This document shows, in pieces, positions 1 to 7,613 of a stretch of DNA of 64,000 nt. This DNA is from Bacteroidaceae bacterium (lineage in GTDB: Bacteria; Bacteroidota; Bacteroidia; Bacteroidales; Bacteroidaceae). A model generated the notes under the pieces. It ran no database searches and was not told the origin of the DNA. It saw only the letters and a program-made list of their open reading frames with translations. Every line of letters begins with the position of its first letter. Position 1 is the stretch's first letter. The stretch spans positions 110,108-174,107 of the forward strand of contig JAFUOP010000031.1 in the NCBI GenBank assembly GCA_017481875.1, in the 5' to 3' direction. The position numbers were made by a program, and so were the translations under genes.

Positions 1-1
1 A

Positions 2-1519
2 ATAGTGGGGCTCGTAATGGGTGTATGTTGCTTGGGGTTGCTGTATCTGCAAGTAACATATATTGAGGCTATGGTGGATATGCGCAAAGAACATTTTGAG
101 GAGGGTGTAAGGCGCAGTCTATACCAGGCAGCCTACAATTTGGAGCTCGATGAAATGCGTACCTATCTTGCCAAGGATATTCAGAAAGATATTCATCGTG
201 GACAAATAAAAGATGGTTTTTTGAAACTCGAGCACTCTTACCTTGCCTCTACCGAGGGCGGTAATGTACTTTCGGCCTTTGAGTTGAAAACGGTGGTTAA
301 AAACCCCTCACAGTCGTTGTCGCAGTTCAAGATAAATTCAAGCAGGGGTAATCTATCTATGCGCGATGCGCAACGTCTCTCGCTCGAAATATTGAGTAAA
401 CGATATAAATACCAGCGTGCAGTGCTTGATGAGGTGCTCTATAATATGCTCTACCAGGCAAGTGAGAAACCTTTGCAGGGGCGCATAAATTTCGGTAAAC
501 TCGACCAATATATAAAATCGGAGCTTGCAAGCAATGGCATTTTAATTCCCTACCACTTTAGAGTTTTGCGTGGCGACGGCGAGGAGGTATATCGTTGTCC
601 CGATTACTCGTACACCGAAGGAGATAATAAATATAAGGAGTTGATATTCAAGAACGACCCTCCATCGCATATGGCTGTTTTAGAGGTTAATTTCCCCACC
701 TCGCTGTTGAACAATTATATTTATAGTTCGGTTAAATTTATGATTCCTTCCATACTGTTCACTTTTGTTTTGTTAATAACATTTGTGATAACATTGTATA
801 TGGCATTCAGGCATAAAAAAATAACCGAAATGAAGAACGACTTCATAAATAATATGACTCACGAGTTCAAAACTCCAATATCTACCATATCATTGGCAGC
901 GCAAATGTTGCAGGACCAGTCTGTGGCAAAGTCGCCGGAGATGTTCTCGAAGCTGTCGGGTGCCATAGCCAGTGAAACCAAGCGTTTGCGTTTCCAGGTA
1001 GATAAAGTATTGCAGATGTCGTTGTTCGACAACAAGAGCACGGCTTCGCTAAAAATGAAGGAACTCGATGCCAATGAACTTATTTCCGGTATTGTAAATA
1101 CCTTTACAGTGAAGGTTGAGCAGAGTGGGGGAAAGCTTGTGTGGGAACTTAATGCCGATGACCCTTTTATATATGTCGATGAGATGCACTTTACAAATGT
1201 TGTTTTTAATCTCATGGATAATGCTGTGAAATACCGCAGGCCCGATGTGCCTTTGGAGTTGGAGGTGCGCACCTGGAATGCCAATGGTAATTTTATGTTG
1301 TCGGTAAAGGATAATGGTATAGGTCTTAGAAAAGAAGAATTGAAAAAGATATTCGATAAGTTCTATCGTGTTCACACAGGTAATGTGCACGATGTCAAAG
1401 GTTTTGGCCTTGGCCTTGCTTATGTGAAACAGATAGTTCAGGCTCACAAAGGAACCATACGTGCCGAAAGTGAGCTTGGCGTAGGGACAACATTTGTAAT
1501 TGTATTACCTTTAAAATAA
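2..1519 (+). CDS. rprX: Sensor histidine kinase RprX (5' end cut by window)
   Basis: Membrane sensor kinase that would phosphorylate the response regulator encoded 6 bases downstream. The reading frame is open to the left edge, so the true start lies outside the window. Visible parts, numbered from the GTG at position 5, are the end of a first membrane helix (about residues 1-20), a periplasmic domain (about 21-238), a second helix (about 240-268), a dimerisation domain with the H-box MTHEFKTP (His about 286), and an ATPase domain with N-box NLMDNAVKYR, DNGIGL and GFGLGLAYVK. All catalytic motifs look intact. The identification as RprX rests on the paired regulator and on resemblance to the Bacteroides family; the signal sensed is not shown by the sequence. 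Confidence 0.85.
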   Translation: MVGLVMGVCCLGLLYLQVTYIEAMVDMRKEHFEEGVRRSLYQAAYNLELDEMRTYLAKDIQKDIHRGQIKDGFLKLEHSYLASTEGGNVLSAFELKTVVKNPSQSLSQFKINSSRGNLSMRDAQRLSLEILSKRYKYQRAVLDEVLYNMLYQASEKPLQGRINFGKLDQYIKSELASNGILIPYHFRVLRGDGEEVYRCPDYSYTEGDNKYKELIFKNDPPSHMAVLEVNFPTSLLNNYIYSSVKFMIPSILFTFVLLITFVITLYMAFRHKKITEMKNDFINNMTHEFKTPISTISLAAQMLQDQSVAKSPEMFSKLSGAIASETKRLRFQVDKVLQMSLFDNKSTASLKMKELDANELISGIVNTFTVKVEQSGGKLVWELNADDPFIYVDEMHFTNVVFNLMDNAVKYRRPDVPLELEVRTWNANGNFMLSVKDNGIGLRKEELKKIFDKFYRVHTGNVHDVKGFGLGLAYVKQIVQAHKGTIRAESELGVGTTFVIVLPLK

Positions 1520-1525
1520 ATAATT

Positions 1526-2227
1526 ATGGACGAGAAACAGAGAATCTTATTATGTGAGGACGATGAGAACCTCGGTATGCTATTGCGTGAATATTTGCAG
1601 GCAAAAGGCTATTATGCAGAGCTTTGCCCCGATGGCGACGTTGGCTATAAAACCTTTTTAAAAGGAAAATTCGATATATGTGTGCTTGATGTTATGATGC
1701 CTGTGAAAGATGGTTTCACCTTGGCACAGGAGATTCGTGCAGCAAATTCCGAAATTCCAATTATATTCCTCACAGCAAAAACTCTTAATGAGGATATATT
1801 GGAGGGCTTTAAGATTGGTGCCGACGACTATATTACAAAACCTTTCAGTATGGAGGTGCTTGTGTCGCGCATAGAGGCTATTTTGCGCCGCGTGTGTGGC
1901 AAAAAGAATAAGGAAAACACTCTATACAAGATTGGTCGCTTCCAGTTCGATACTCAGAAACAATTGCTCACAATAGATGACCAGCAAACGAAACTCACTA
2001 CCAAAGAGTCGGAATTGTTGAGCCTCTTATGTGCACATACCAATGAGATTTTGCAACGCGATTTTGCTCTCAAAACTGTGTGGACCGACGACAACTACTT
2101 CAATGCTCGTAGTATGGACGTTTACATCACCAAGCTGCGCAAGCATCTTAAGGCCGACGATTCTATTGAAATTATTAATATTCACGGCAAGGGTTACAAG
2201 CTCATTGCTCCCGAGGTCGAGGCGTAG
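1526..2227 (+). CDS. rprY: OmpR-family response regulator RprY
   Basis: DNA-binding response regulator, cognate to the upstream kinase and only 6 bases after it, so probably cotranscribed. The receiver domain covers about residues 5-120, with acidic residues CEDDE near the start, the phosphoacceptor in CVLDVMMP (Asp55), and the conserved Thr and Lys in LTAKT and YITKPF. A winged-helix OmpR/PhoB output domain follows (about 135-230), with the typical ending DVYITKLRKHL and INIHGKGYKL. The length of 233 residues is normal for the family. The gene ends at a strong terminator, so the pair forms the end of a transcript. Confidence 0.9.
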   Translation: MDEKQRILLCEDDENLGMLLREYLQAKGYYAELCPDGDVGYKTFLKGKFDICVLDVMMPVKDGFTLAQEIRAANSEIPIIFLTAKTLNEDILEGFKIGADDYITKPFSMEVLVSRIEAILRRVCGKKNKENTLYKIGRFQFDTQKQLLTIDDQQTKLTTKESELLSLLCAHTNEILQRDFALKTVWTDDNYFNARSMDVYITKLRKHLKADDSIEIINIHGKGYKLIAPEVEA

Positions 2228-2243
2228 CGCGGCTTGTCCCAAT

Positions 2244-2277
2244 AAAAAAAGGTTGCCCGCAGGGCAACCTTTTTTTA
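2244..2277 (+). terminator. Intrinsic terminator after rprY
   Basis: A GC-rich hairpin (AGGTTGCCC, loop, GGGCAACCT) has an A-run on the left and a T-run on the right. It can stop transcription from both sides: rprY on plus and the small membrane protein gene on minus. Confidence 0.85.
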
Positions 2278-2293
2278 TTTTTTTATTCAGCTA

Positions 2294-2473
2294 TTATTCC
2301 TCTAAAGCTTTCTTGCCGGCCCAGATATATGCTACAAGGCCTGCTACCATTGCTACATATGCGCTGACATTCAGTGCGTTGATGTTGTTCCAACCACAGA
2401 AGTGGCTCAAAATGAGGGTTAATGCTCCAAGGAGGATAATAGCAAGAGCTGCGTACTTAATTTTAGTTGCCAT
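2294..2473 (-). CDS. Small two-helix membrane protein, 59 residues
   Basis: A short uninterrupted reading frame starts MATKIKYAALAIILLGAL and ends AYIWAGKKALEE. It has two hydrophobic stretches (about residues 6-24 and 38-53) separated by a short polar turn, and charged ends. It is convergent with rprY and shares the bidirectional terminator. The amino-acid pattern (two clean helices, lysines at both ends) supports a real protein, although no database family can be named from the sequence. The upstream region lacks a Shine-Dalgarno sequence, as is usual in this phylum. Confidence 0.65.
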   Translation of the reverse strand: MATKIKYAALAIILLGALTLILSHFCGWNNINALNVSAYVAMVAGLVAYIWAGKKALEE

Positions 2474-2685
2474 ATCTATATTGTTTTATTGTTTTTATTG
2501 TCTTTTGCAGTGTGCGTGTACCTATACCGCACATTATGTTGCAAAGAAACATATAAATATTAAGAGAACGAAATTTTTTTCGCCTAAAATTATTAAACTG
2601 TTTAAATTTCTTTCGAAAAAAACTATTCGTTTTGCTTGCCTGTGGCTGTTTGCGGGAACGGTTATTAAAAAGGTTGTCGTAAAAC

Positions 2686-2716
2686 TTTGGTAATTGAAAA
2701 ATTATATCTATCTTTG
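2686..2716 (+). promoter_or_regulatory. Consensus Bacteroidota promoter for rpsF-rpsR-rplI
   Basis: TTTG at 2686-2689 is followed by exactly 19 bases and then TATCTTTG at 2709-2716, a perfect match to the Bacteroides sigma factor consensus. Transcription would start near 2723, leaving about 40 bases of leader before rpsF. Confidence 0.85.
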
Positions 2717-2764
2717 CACCCGCGTTTTAGATAAACGAATGTTTAACCAATTTATTAATTAAAA

Positions 2765-3106
2765 ATGAATCAATACGAAACCGTTTTCATTTTAACTCCC
2801 GTTTTGTCTGATGCTCAGATGAAGGAAGCGGTAGAGAAATTCAAAGGCATTCTCACTGCTGAAGGTGCAGAGATTGTCAATGAAGAAAACTGGGGTTTGA
2901 AGAAACTTGCTTACCCCATCGAGAAGAAATCGACAGGTTTTTATGTAATGTTTGAGTTCAACGCTGAGCCCAAAGTTATATCTAAACTCGAGTTGCAGTA
3001 TCGTCGTGACGAGCGCGTTATTCGCTCATTGGTAGTAAAATTGGACAAGTATGCTGCTGAGTATGCTGCCAAGAGAAGAAATCTTAAAGGTAATAAGGAG
3101 GAATAA
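2765..3106 (+). CDS. rpsF: 30S ribosomal protein bS6
   Basis: Small-subunit ribosomal protein that binds bS18 on the platform of the 30S subunit. The start [15 protein letters not shown] and the internal motif GFYVMFEF are characteristic, and 113 residues is the usual length. It is first in a three-gene operon (bS6, bS18, bL9) common across bacteria. Its last codons (Lys-Glu-Glu-stop) contain the sequence AAGGAGGAATAA, so the ribosome-binding site of the next gene lies inside this coding sequence. No strong Shine-Dalgarno precedes rpsF itself. Confidence 0.97.
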   Translation: MNQYETVFILTPVLSDAQMKEAVEKFKGILTAEGAEIVNEENWGLKKLAYPIEKKSTGFYVMFEFNAEPKVISKLELQYRRDERVIRSLVVKLDKYAAEYAAKRRNLKGNKEE

Positions 3107-3108
3107 TT

Positions 3109-3378
3109 ATGGCACAGACACCTTCAGAAATCAGATATTTGACACCTCCCACAGTTGATGTCAAAAAGAAAAAGTATTGCCGTTTCAAAAAGAACGGTAT
3201 CAAGTATATCGATTACAAGGATCCCGAATTCTTGAAGAAATTCTTGAACGAGCAGGGTAAGTTGCTTCCCCGTCGCATCACAGGTACTTCTTTGAAGTTC
3301 CAGCGTCGCATTGCTCAGGCTGTTAAACGCGCACGCCACTTGGCTTTGCTGCCTTTTGTAACTGATATGATGAAATAA
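3109..3378 (+). CDS. rpsR: 30S ribosomal protein bS18
   Basis: Small-subunit protein, partner of bS6. Recognisable from [34 protein letters not shown] and the ending [12 protein letters not shown]. 89 residues is normal for Bacteroidota. The ATG is 2 bases after the rpsF stop. A GGAGG lies 7 bases before the start, which is unusual in a phylum that largely ignores Shine-Dalgarno pairing. Because bS18 and bS6 sit next to the 3' end of 16S rRNA, translational feedback through this site is possible; that is inference. Confidence 0.97.
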   Translation: MAQTPSEIRYLTPPTVDVKKKKYCRFKKNGIKYIDYKDPEFLKKFLNEQGKLLPRRITGTSLKFQRRIAQAVKRARHLALLPFVTDMMK

Positions 3379-3394
3379 AAAAGGAGGAATAATT

Positions 3395-3844
3395 ATGGAG
3401 CTTATATTGAAAGAAGATGTAATCAACCTTGGTTACAAAGACGATATCGTTAAGGTAAAAGACGGTTATGGCCGTAATTATTTGATTCCTACAGGCAAAG
3501 CTGTCATTGCTACAGAGTCTGCAAAGAAAGTTCTCGCCGAGAACCTTCGTCAGCGTGCTCACAAGCTCGCTCAGATTAAGGCAGATGCTGAGGCTGTTGC
3601 ACAGAAATTGCAGGGTGTGGCTCTCACAATCGCTGTTAAGGTTAGCGAGACAGGCACTGTTTTCGGTTCTGTAAGTGCTGCTCAGATTGCGGACGAGCTT
3701 GCTAAGCTTGGCCACGAGATTGACCGCAAGGTTATCTCTGTTGAGGCTGCTAAAGAGGTAGGTGAGTACAATGCTACAATCCGCTTGCACAAAGAGGTTA
3801 CCGTTAAGGTTCCTTACACTGTAGTAGCTGAGGCTGCTGAATAA
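3395..3844 (+). CDS. rplI: 50S ribosomal protein bL9
   Basis: Large-subunit protein bL9. The N-terminal motif LILKEDVINLGYKDDIVKVK and GRNYLIPTGKAV is diagnostic; a long helix and a C-terminal domain follow. 149 residues is the normal length. The start is preceded by the same AAGGAGGAATAATT string seen before rpsR, 7 bases from the ATG. The operon ends here at a strong terminator. Confidence 0.97.
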   Translation: MELILKEDVINLGYKDDIVKVKDGYGRNYLIPTGKAVIATESAKKVLAENLRQRAHKLAQIKADAEAVAQKLQGVALTIAVKVSETGTVFGSVSAAQIADELAKLGHEIDRKVISVEAAKEVGEYNATIRLHKEVTVKVPYTVVAEAAE

Positions 3845-3873
3845 TTGAGGATTATTTGGTAAATATATACGAG

Positions 3874-3909
3874 CGTGGCTGTGTCGCATGACACAGCCAC
3901 GTTTTTTTT
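3874..3909 (+). terminator. Intrinsic terminator of the rpsF operon
   Basis: A 12-base-pair stem (CGTGGCTGTGTC with GACACAGCCACG, loop GCAT) is followed directly by eight T residues. This is a textbook factor-independent terminator. Confidence 0.95.
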
Positions 3910-3972
3910 GTTTGTCTCACTAAAATAATAGAAGTGCGAGGGTGGAATAGTTCTTATATAGCTTCAATTGAA

Positions 3973-4016
3973 TTTGCGGGAAACATTTTTTTTAAAGAAA
4001 TATTGTTTCCCGCAAA
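3973..4016. other. Isolated 13-bp inverted repeat
   Basis: TTTGCGGGAAACA (3973-3985) is the exact reverse complement of TGTTTCCCGCAAA (4004-4016), with an AT-rich 18-base loop. A T-rich but mixed stretch follows. It lies between the rplI terminator and the B12 riboswitch with no gene nearby. It could be a second terminator, part of a small RNA or a protein-binding site; the sequence does not decide. Confidence 0.5.
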
Positions 4017-4102
4017 CTTTTCTCTTTTTACTGTGTTATAATAATAGACAGTAGCAACGAGAAAATTAATAGAACTTTTTCTTAATCATTCAATTCCCCC
4101 CG

Positions 4103-4142
4103 GCAACCCTCCGTAGTGATTACGCGGGGTTGCTCTCTTTTT
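4103..4142 (+). terminator. Hairpin with T-run, possible small-RNA terminator
   Basis: The stem GCAACCC/GGGTTGC encloses a second small stem (CGTA/TACG) and is followed by a T-rich tail. No coding sequence ends just before it, so it may close a short non-coding transcript from the 4.02-4.10 kb region. Confidence 0.5.
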
Positions 4143-4203
4143 ATTGCGTCGGGCCCGTGTATGTTCTCCTAAATAAATTACAATAAAAATTTCTTATAAA
4201 TTG

Positions 4204-4234
4204 TTGCATAAGATTTTCAATAGCTATATCTTCG
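4204..4234 (+). promoter_or_regulatory. Likely promoter of the btuB-btuG transcript
   Basis: TTG at 4204-4206 precedes TATCTTCG at 4227-4234 by 20 bases. TATCTTCG is a common variant of the Bacteroidota -7 box and recurs before several other genes here. The predicted start falls at the first bases of the riboswitch. Confidence 0.7.
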
Positions 4235-4239
4235 CACTC

Positions 4240-4412
4240 GGATAAAGGTGTAACAACCACCCCTTCGGTGGTGTTAGTAAAAGGGAATCCGGTTGAAATC
4301 CGGAGCTATACCCGTAGCTGTGAGTCCATTTATGCCGCGGTAATCTATTGCCACTGCCCCTTGTAGGGTGGGAAGGTAACCGCAAAGGCGGACAAGCCAG
4401 AAAACCTGCCTC
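4240..4412 (+). ncRNA. Cobalamin riboswitch
   Basis: The leader contains the conserved elements of the B12 aptamer in order: an early hairpin (ACCACC/GGTGGT), GGGAATCCGGTGAAATCCGG-like segment around 4283-4302, the segment with GCTGTGAGTC near 4317-4326, GGAAGGTAACCGC-like bases near 4371-4382, and the B12 box AGCCAGAAAACCTGCC at 4395-4410. It sits directly upstream of a TonB receptor gene, the classic location. Binding of a cobalamin would be expected to lower btuB-btuG expression. Confidence 0.93.
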
Positions 4413-4470
4413 TTATTCATTATGTGAGTATTAACAATGCCTCGGGTGAAGGCTTGCTACCCTTGTTTTT

Positions 4471-6465
4471 ATGCAAAGATTTTTTTGGGCTGTTGCCCTT
4501 TGCACCATTTGTATGTGGTTGTGCGGTGCGCATATATGCCGCGCGCAACAAGTAGATTCGCTTTCGTCAGTGCGTAACCTTGCGGAGATAGAGGTTGTGG
4601 GCGAAGCCGCGAATGCTACAATTCTCTCTGCTGCACCACTGCAACTGGTGCAGAGCGATGATATTGAACGTTTGGGTTATGTAACAGCGGCCGATGCGGT
4701 AAAGCGTATGGCCGGTGTACAGTTGCAGGACTATGGTGGCTTAGGCGGCCTCAAAACGGTATCGGTGCGTGGGCTTGGTGCCAAGCACACTGCAGTGAGC
4801 TACGACGGCGTGGCGGTGTCCGATGCTTATAGCGGTCAGATTGACATAGGGCGTTATGCTCTCGACAATGTGGAGCTTCTATCGCTCACGGTGGGGCAGG
4901 GGAACTGTATATTCCGCCCCGCACGAAGCTTTGCATCGGCAGGCCTTTTGGAAATTAAGAGCCGCAGGCCTCTTACAACCCGCACTGCGGTGAAGGTGCG
5001 CGGTGGCTCGTTTGGCCTTTTGGGGGCAGTGCTGTCGCGCGAAAGAGTGTTTGGGCGGCATTGGAGCTATTCGGCTCACTTGAATATGCAACGTGCCGAT
5101 GGCGACTATCCCTTTACTCTTGTGAATGGCTCGCAGAGCTGCAGGCAGTACCGCATAGATGGCGATGTAAAGAGTATTGCTGCCGAAGGCAATCTGTTCG
5201 GCGATTTTGGCAGCCGTGGCAATTTACAAATGAAGGTTGCGTATTACGACTCGGAGCGTGGCTTGCCGGGCAGTGTAAGGCTCTATAACAAAGAGAACAG
5301 CGAGCGTCTGTGGGATAACAATTTTTATGTTCAAGCCACGGGCGAGGTTGCGCTGTCGGCCGGGTGGCAGGTGCGTGCTGTTGCAAAATACAACTACCTG
5401 TTTTCGCGTTATAAGCAGGTGAACAAGAACTACTCGGCCGGCTACCAGGCCGATGCAAACACGCAGAACGAGTATTATGCTTCAGTGGGCTCTCTTTATT
5501 CTCCCGGTGGTGGTTTCTCCTTCTCTTTGACGAGCGATTTGTCGTTTGCCACTGTGAGAAACAATTTCCTTGCAGGCAGGGAACCGCAAAGAATAAATTC
5601 GCAAACGGTGTTGGCAGCCTCTTATGAAAAGGGTGTTATCACGGCAACGGCAAGCCTCTTGGGCACGTTCCTTTCCGACGATGCGGGCGGTTCACTGAAG
5701 CCCAATAATACAAAGCGTCTTTCGCCCGCCGTGTCGCTTGCTTGGCAGCCTTTTGAAAGTGTGCCGTTGCACCTGCGTGCATCGTACAAAGATATTTTCC
5801 GCACTCCCACCCTTGCCGACCTCTACTACCAGCGCATGGGCAATGTAGGGCTCAAGCCCGAGCGAGCAACGCAATACAACGTGGGTGCCACCTACAGCAG
5901 CAGTTGGGGTAGCAGGGCATCTGTTGCTTTTTCCATCGACGGCTACTATAACAGTGTAAAGGATAAAATAGTGGCACTGCCCACAATGTATATATGGCGT
6001 ATGCAAAACTATGGCAGGGTATATGTAAAGGGTGTTGATGCAACTTTGTCGGTTACCTGTTCTCCTGCCTGCAACGTGGAACTTATTGCCGATGCCACGT
6101 ACAGCTACAGCCACACGGTGGATAAAACCAATAGAAATTCTAAAAATTATGGGCACCAGATTCCTTATACCCCGCGCCACGCGGCAAACGGCTCATTCAC
6201 GGTGAAAAATAGCTGGGTTAATATTTCTTATCTTGTGGCATTTGTGGGTGAGCGTTATATGCTGCCGCAGAATATTGCTGCAAACAGGCTGCCCGCATAT
6301 ACCGAGCACACTGTGTCGCTTAACCGCGAGTTTGCATTGCGGGGCAATGTACTGCTGCGCCTGCAGGGCGAACTATTGAATTTTACCAATAAAAGTTACG
6401 AAATAATAGGCTACTATCCTATGCCCGGGCGGCAGTGGAGGCTTACTGCTTGTATAACCTTTTAA
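4471..6465 (+). CDS. btuB: TonB-dependent vitamin B12 receptor BtuB
   Basis: Outer-membrane receptor for cobalamin-type compounds, energised by TonB. A signal peptide ends near residue 25 (GAHICRAQQ), a plug domain follows (about 45-165, with GVQLQDYGGLGGLKTVSVRG), then a 22-strand barrel ending in an aromatic residue (RLTACITF). At 664 residues it is a short, vitamin-type receptor without the N-terminal extension typical of SusC proteins. The riboswitch upstream and the BtuG-like lipoprotein 11 bases downstream make cobalamin the likely substrate. The exact corrinoid preferred cannot be read from sequence. Confidence 0.9.
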   Translation: MQRFFWAVALCTICMWLCGAHICRAQQVDSLSSVRNLAEIEVVGEAANATILSAAPLQLVQSDDIERLGYVTAADAVKRMAGVQLQDYGGLGGLKTVSVRGLGAKHTAVSYDGVAVSDAYSGQIDIGRYALDNVELLSLTVGQGNCIFRPARSFASAGLLEIKSRRPLTTRTAVKVRGGSFGLLGAVLSRERVFGRHWSYSAHLNMQRADGDYPFTLVNGSQSCRQYRIDGDVKSIAAEGNLFGDFGSRGNLQMKVAYYDSERGLPGSVRLYNKENSERLWDNNFYVQATGEVALSAGWQVRAVAKYNYLFSRYKQVNKNYSAGYQADANTQNEYYASVGSLYSPGGGFSFSLTSDLSFATVRNNFLAGREPQRINSQTVLAASYEKGVITATASLLGTFLSDDAGGSLKPNNTKRLSPAVSLAWQPFESVPLHLRASYKDIFRTPTLADLYYQRMGNVGLKPERATQYNVGATYSSSWGSRASVAFSIDGYYNSVKDKIVALPTMYIWRMQNYGRVYVKGVDATLSVTCSPACNVELIADATYSYSHTVDKTNRNSKNYGHQIPYTPRHAANGSFTVKNSWVNISYLVAFVGERYMLPQNIAANRLPAYTEHTVSLNREFALRGNVLLRLQGELLNFTNKSYEIIGYYPMPGRQWRLTACITF

Positions 6466-6476
6466 TACCTATAAAT

Positions 6477-7526
6477 ATGAAAAAGAATCTGTTTTTTCTT
6501 TTTGCCTTTGTGGCAATGTCTTTTGTGGCTTGTAGCGATGATAATGATGATTCACCTTCATTCGTTCCTCCTGCAAGCGGTGTCAATATGACCGAATTGT
6601 GTCAAAAAGACGGTGTGTTGTATGGTTTTCTTTCGGAGTACGATGTCAATTGGAACCAAACGATTGTTCACAGCAGTTACAACACTGCAACAGGTGCCGT
6701 GGCAAGGCATTGGCTTGCCGACGAGGTGTCGTCGCCCTATAAACTTTTTACAGCAGGCGATTATATCTGCATCACCACGTCAGATTATGTTAACGATGGC
6801 GATGTGAACCTTTTTACCACCGACGGCCGCCTGCTCACAAATTTCACTGCGGGAGTAGGGCCCCGTCGCGGAGTGGTTGTGGGCAATAATATGTATGTTC
6901 TTTGCGAGGGCTTGTGGGGCTACAACAATGCGGTTCTCACAAAATATAACCTCAACGACCATTCTGTGGTGCGCGACTGTTTTATGCAGCAGAATGGCGT
7001 GGGCTTGGGCGACACTGCCAACGATATATGTGTTTATGGCAGCAAAATGTATATTACCGTGGCCACCGACAATATTATTTGGGTAACCGACAAGGAGGCA
7101 CGCGTGATAGAGAAAATAGAGACTGCCGCGCAACCCCGTTACCTGACAAGCGTAGGTGGCAAAGTGTATGCAACCTATTACAATGGCAATGTGGCCCGCA
7201 TCGACACCACGGCTTGCGCTGTGGAAGCAACTGTGGCGGTGGGGCGCAACCCCGAGCAGTTGTGCGTGTCCGACAATAAATTGTTCGTTGCCAATTCCGG
7301 CGGCTTGGACTATCCCAACTACGACAAAACCGTTTCTGTTATAGATATCCCGTCGTTCACCGAGGTTGAGAAAATAGAGGTTGCCACCAACCCCGCAAAT
7401 ATCCTCACAGCCGACAATGGTTTTGTATATCTTGTTTCACTTGGTAACTATGCCGATGTTCCCAATACATTGCAGTGCATAAATCCTTATACATTTGAGG
7501 TAACCAATCTAACCGAAAGTAAATAA
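6477..7526 (+). CDS. btuG: Surface lipoprotein of BtuG type (beta-propeller B12 binder)
   Basis: The start at 6477 gives a clean lipoprotein signal, MKKNLFFLFAFVAMSFVAC, with the acylated Cys19 followed by acidic residues SDDNDD, the Bacteroidota surface-export pattern. The rest has repeated propeller-like segments (GPRRGVVVGNNMYVLCEG, RYLTSVGGKVYATY, NPEQLCVSDNKLFVANSG, NPANILTADNGFVYLVS), consistent with a YncE-like beta-propeller. In Bacteroides, BtuG sits beside BtuB, binds B12 very tightly and hands it to the receptor. Position and fold match here, so the same role is inferred. The gene is cotranscribed with btuB and ends at a hairpin terminator. Confidence 0.82.
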   Translation: MKKNLFFLFAFVAMSFVACSDDNDDSPSFVPPASGVNMTELCQKDGVLYGFLSEYDVNWNQTIVHSSYNTATGAVARHWLADEVSSPYKLFTAGDYICITTSDYVNDGDVNLFTTDGRLLTNFTAGVGPRRGVVVGNNMYVLCEGLWGYNNAVLTKYNLNDHSVVRDCFMQQNGVGLGDTANDICVYGSKMYITVATDNIIWVTDKEARVIEKIETAAQPRYLTSVGGKVYATYYNGNVARIDTTACAVEATVAVGRNPEQLCVSDNKLFVANSGGLDYPNYDKTVSVIDIPSFTEVEKIEVATNPANILTADNGFVYLVSLGNYADVPNTLQCINPYTFEVTNLTESK

Positions 7527-7539
7527 GAGTGGCTTTTTT

Positions 7540-7581
7540 ATATATGCAGCCGACTAATTTTCTTTAGTCGGCCGCATATAT
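7540..7581 (+). terminator. Hairpin terminator after btuG
   Basis: An 18-base-pair imperfect stem (ATATATGC-GCCGACTAA with TTAGTCGGC-GCATATAT) lies 13 bases after the btuG stop and is followed by TTTTAATATA. Confidence 0.75.
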
Positions 7582-7596
7582 TTTAATATAATTAAG

Positions 7597-7604
7597 TATC
7601 TTCG
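7597..7604 (+). promoter_or_regulatory. -7 box ahead of the double-kinase gene
   Basis: TATCTTCG ends only 9 bases before the ATG at 7614, so the mRNA would have almost no leader. No Shine-Dalgarno is present. Confidence 0.6.
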
Positions 7605-7613
7605 CTCATAATT

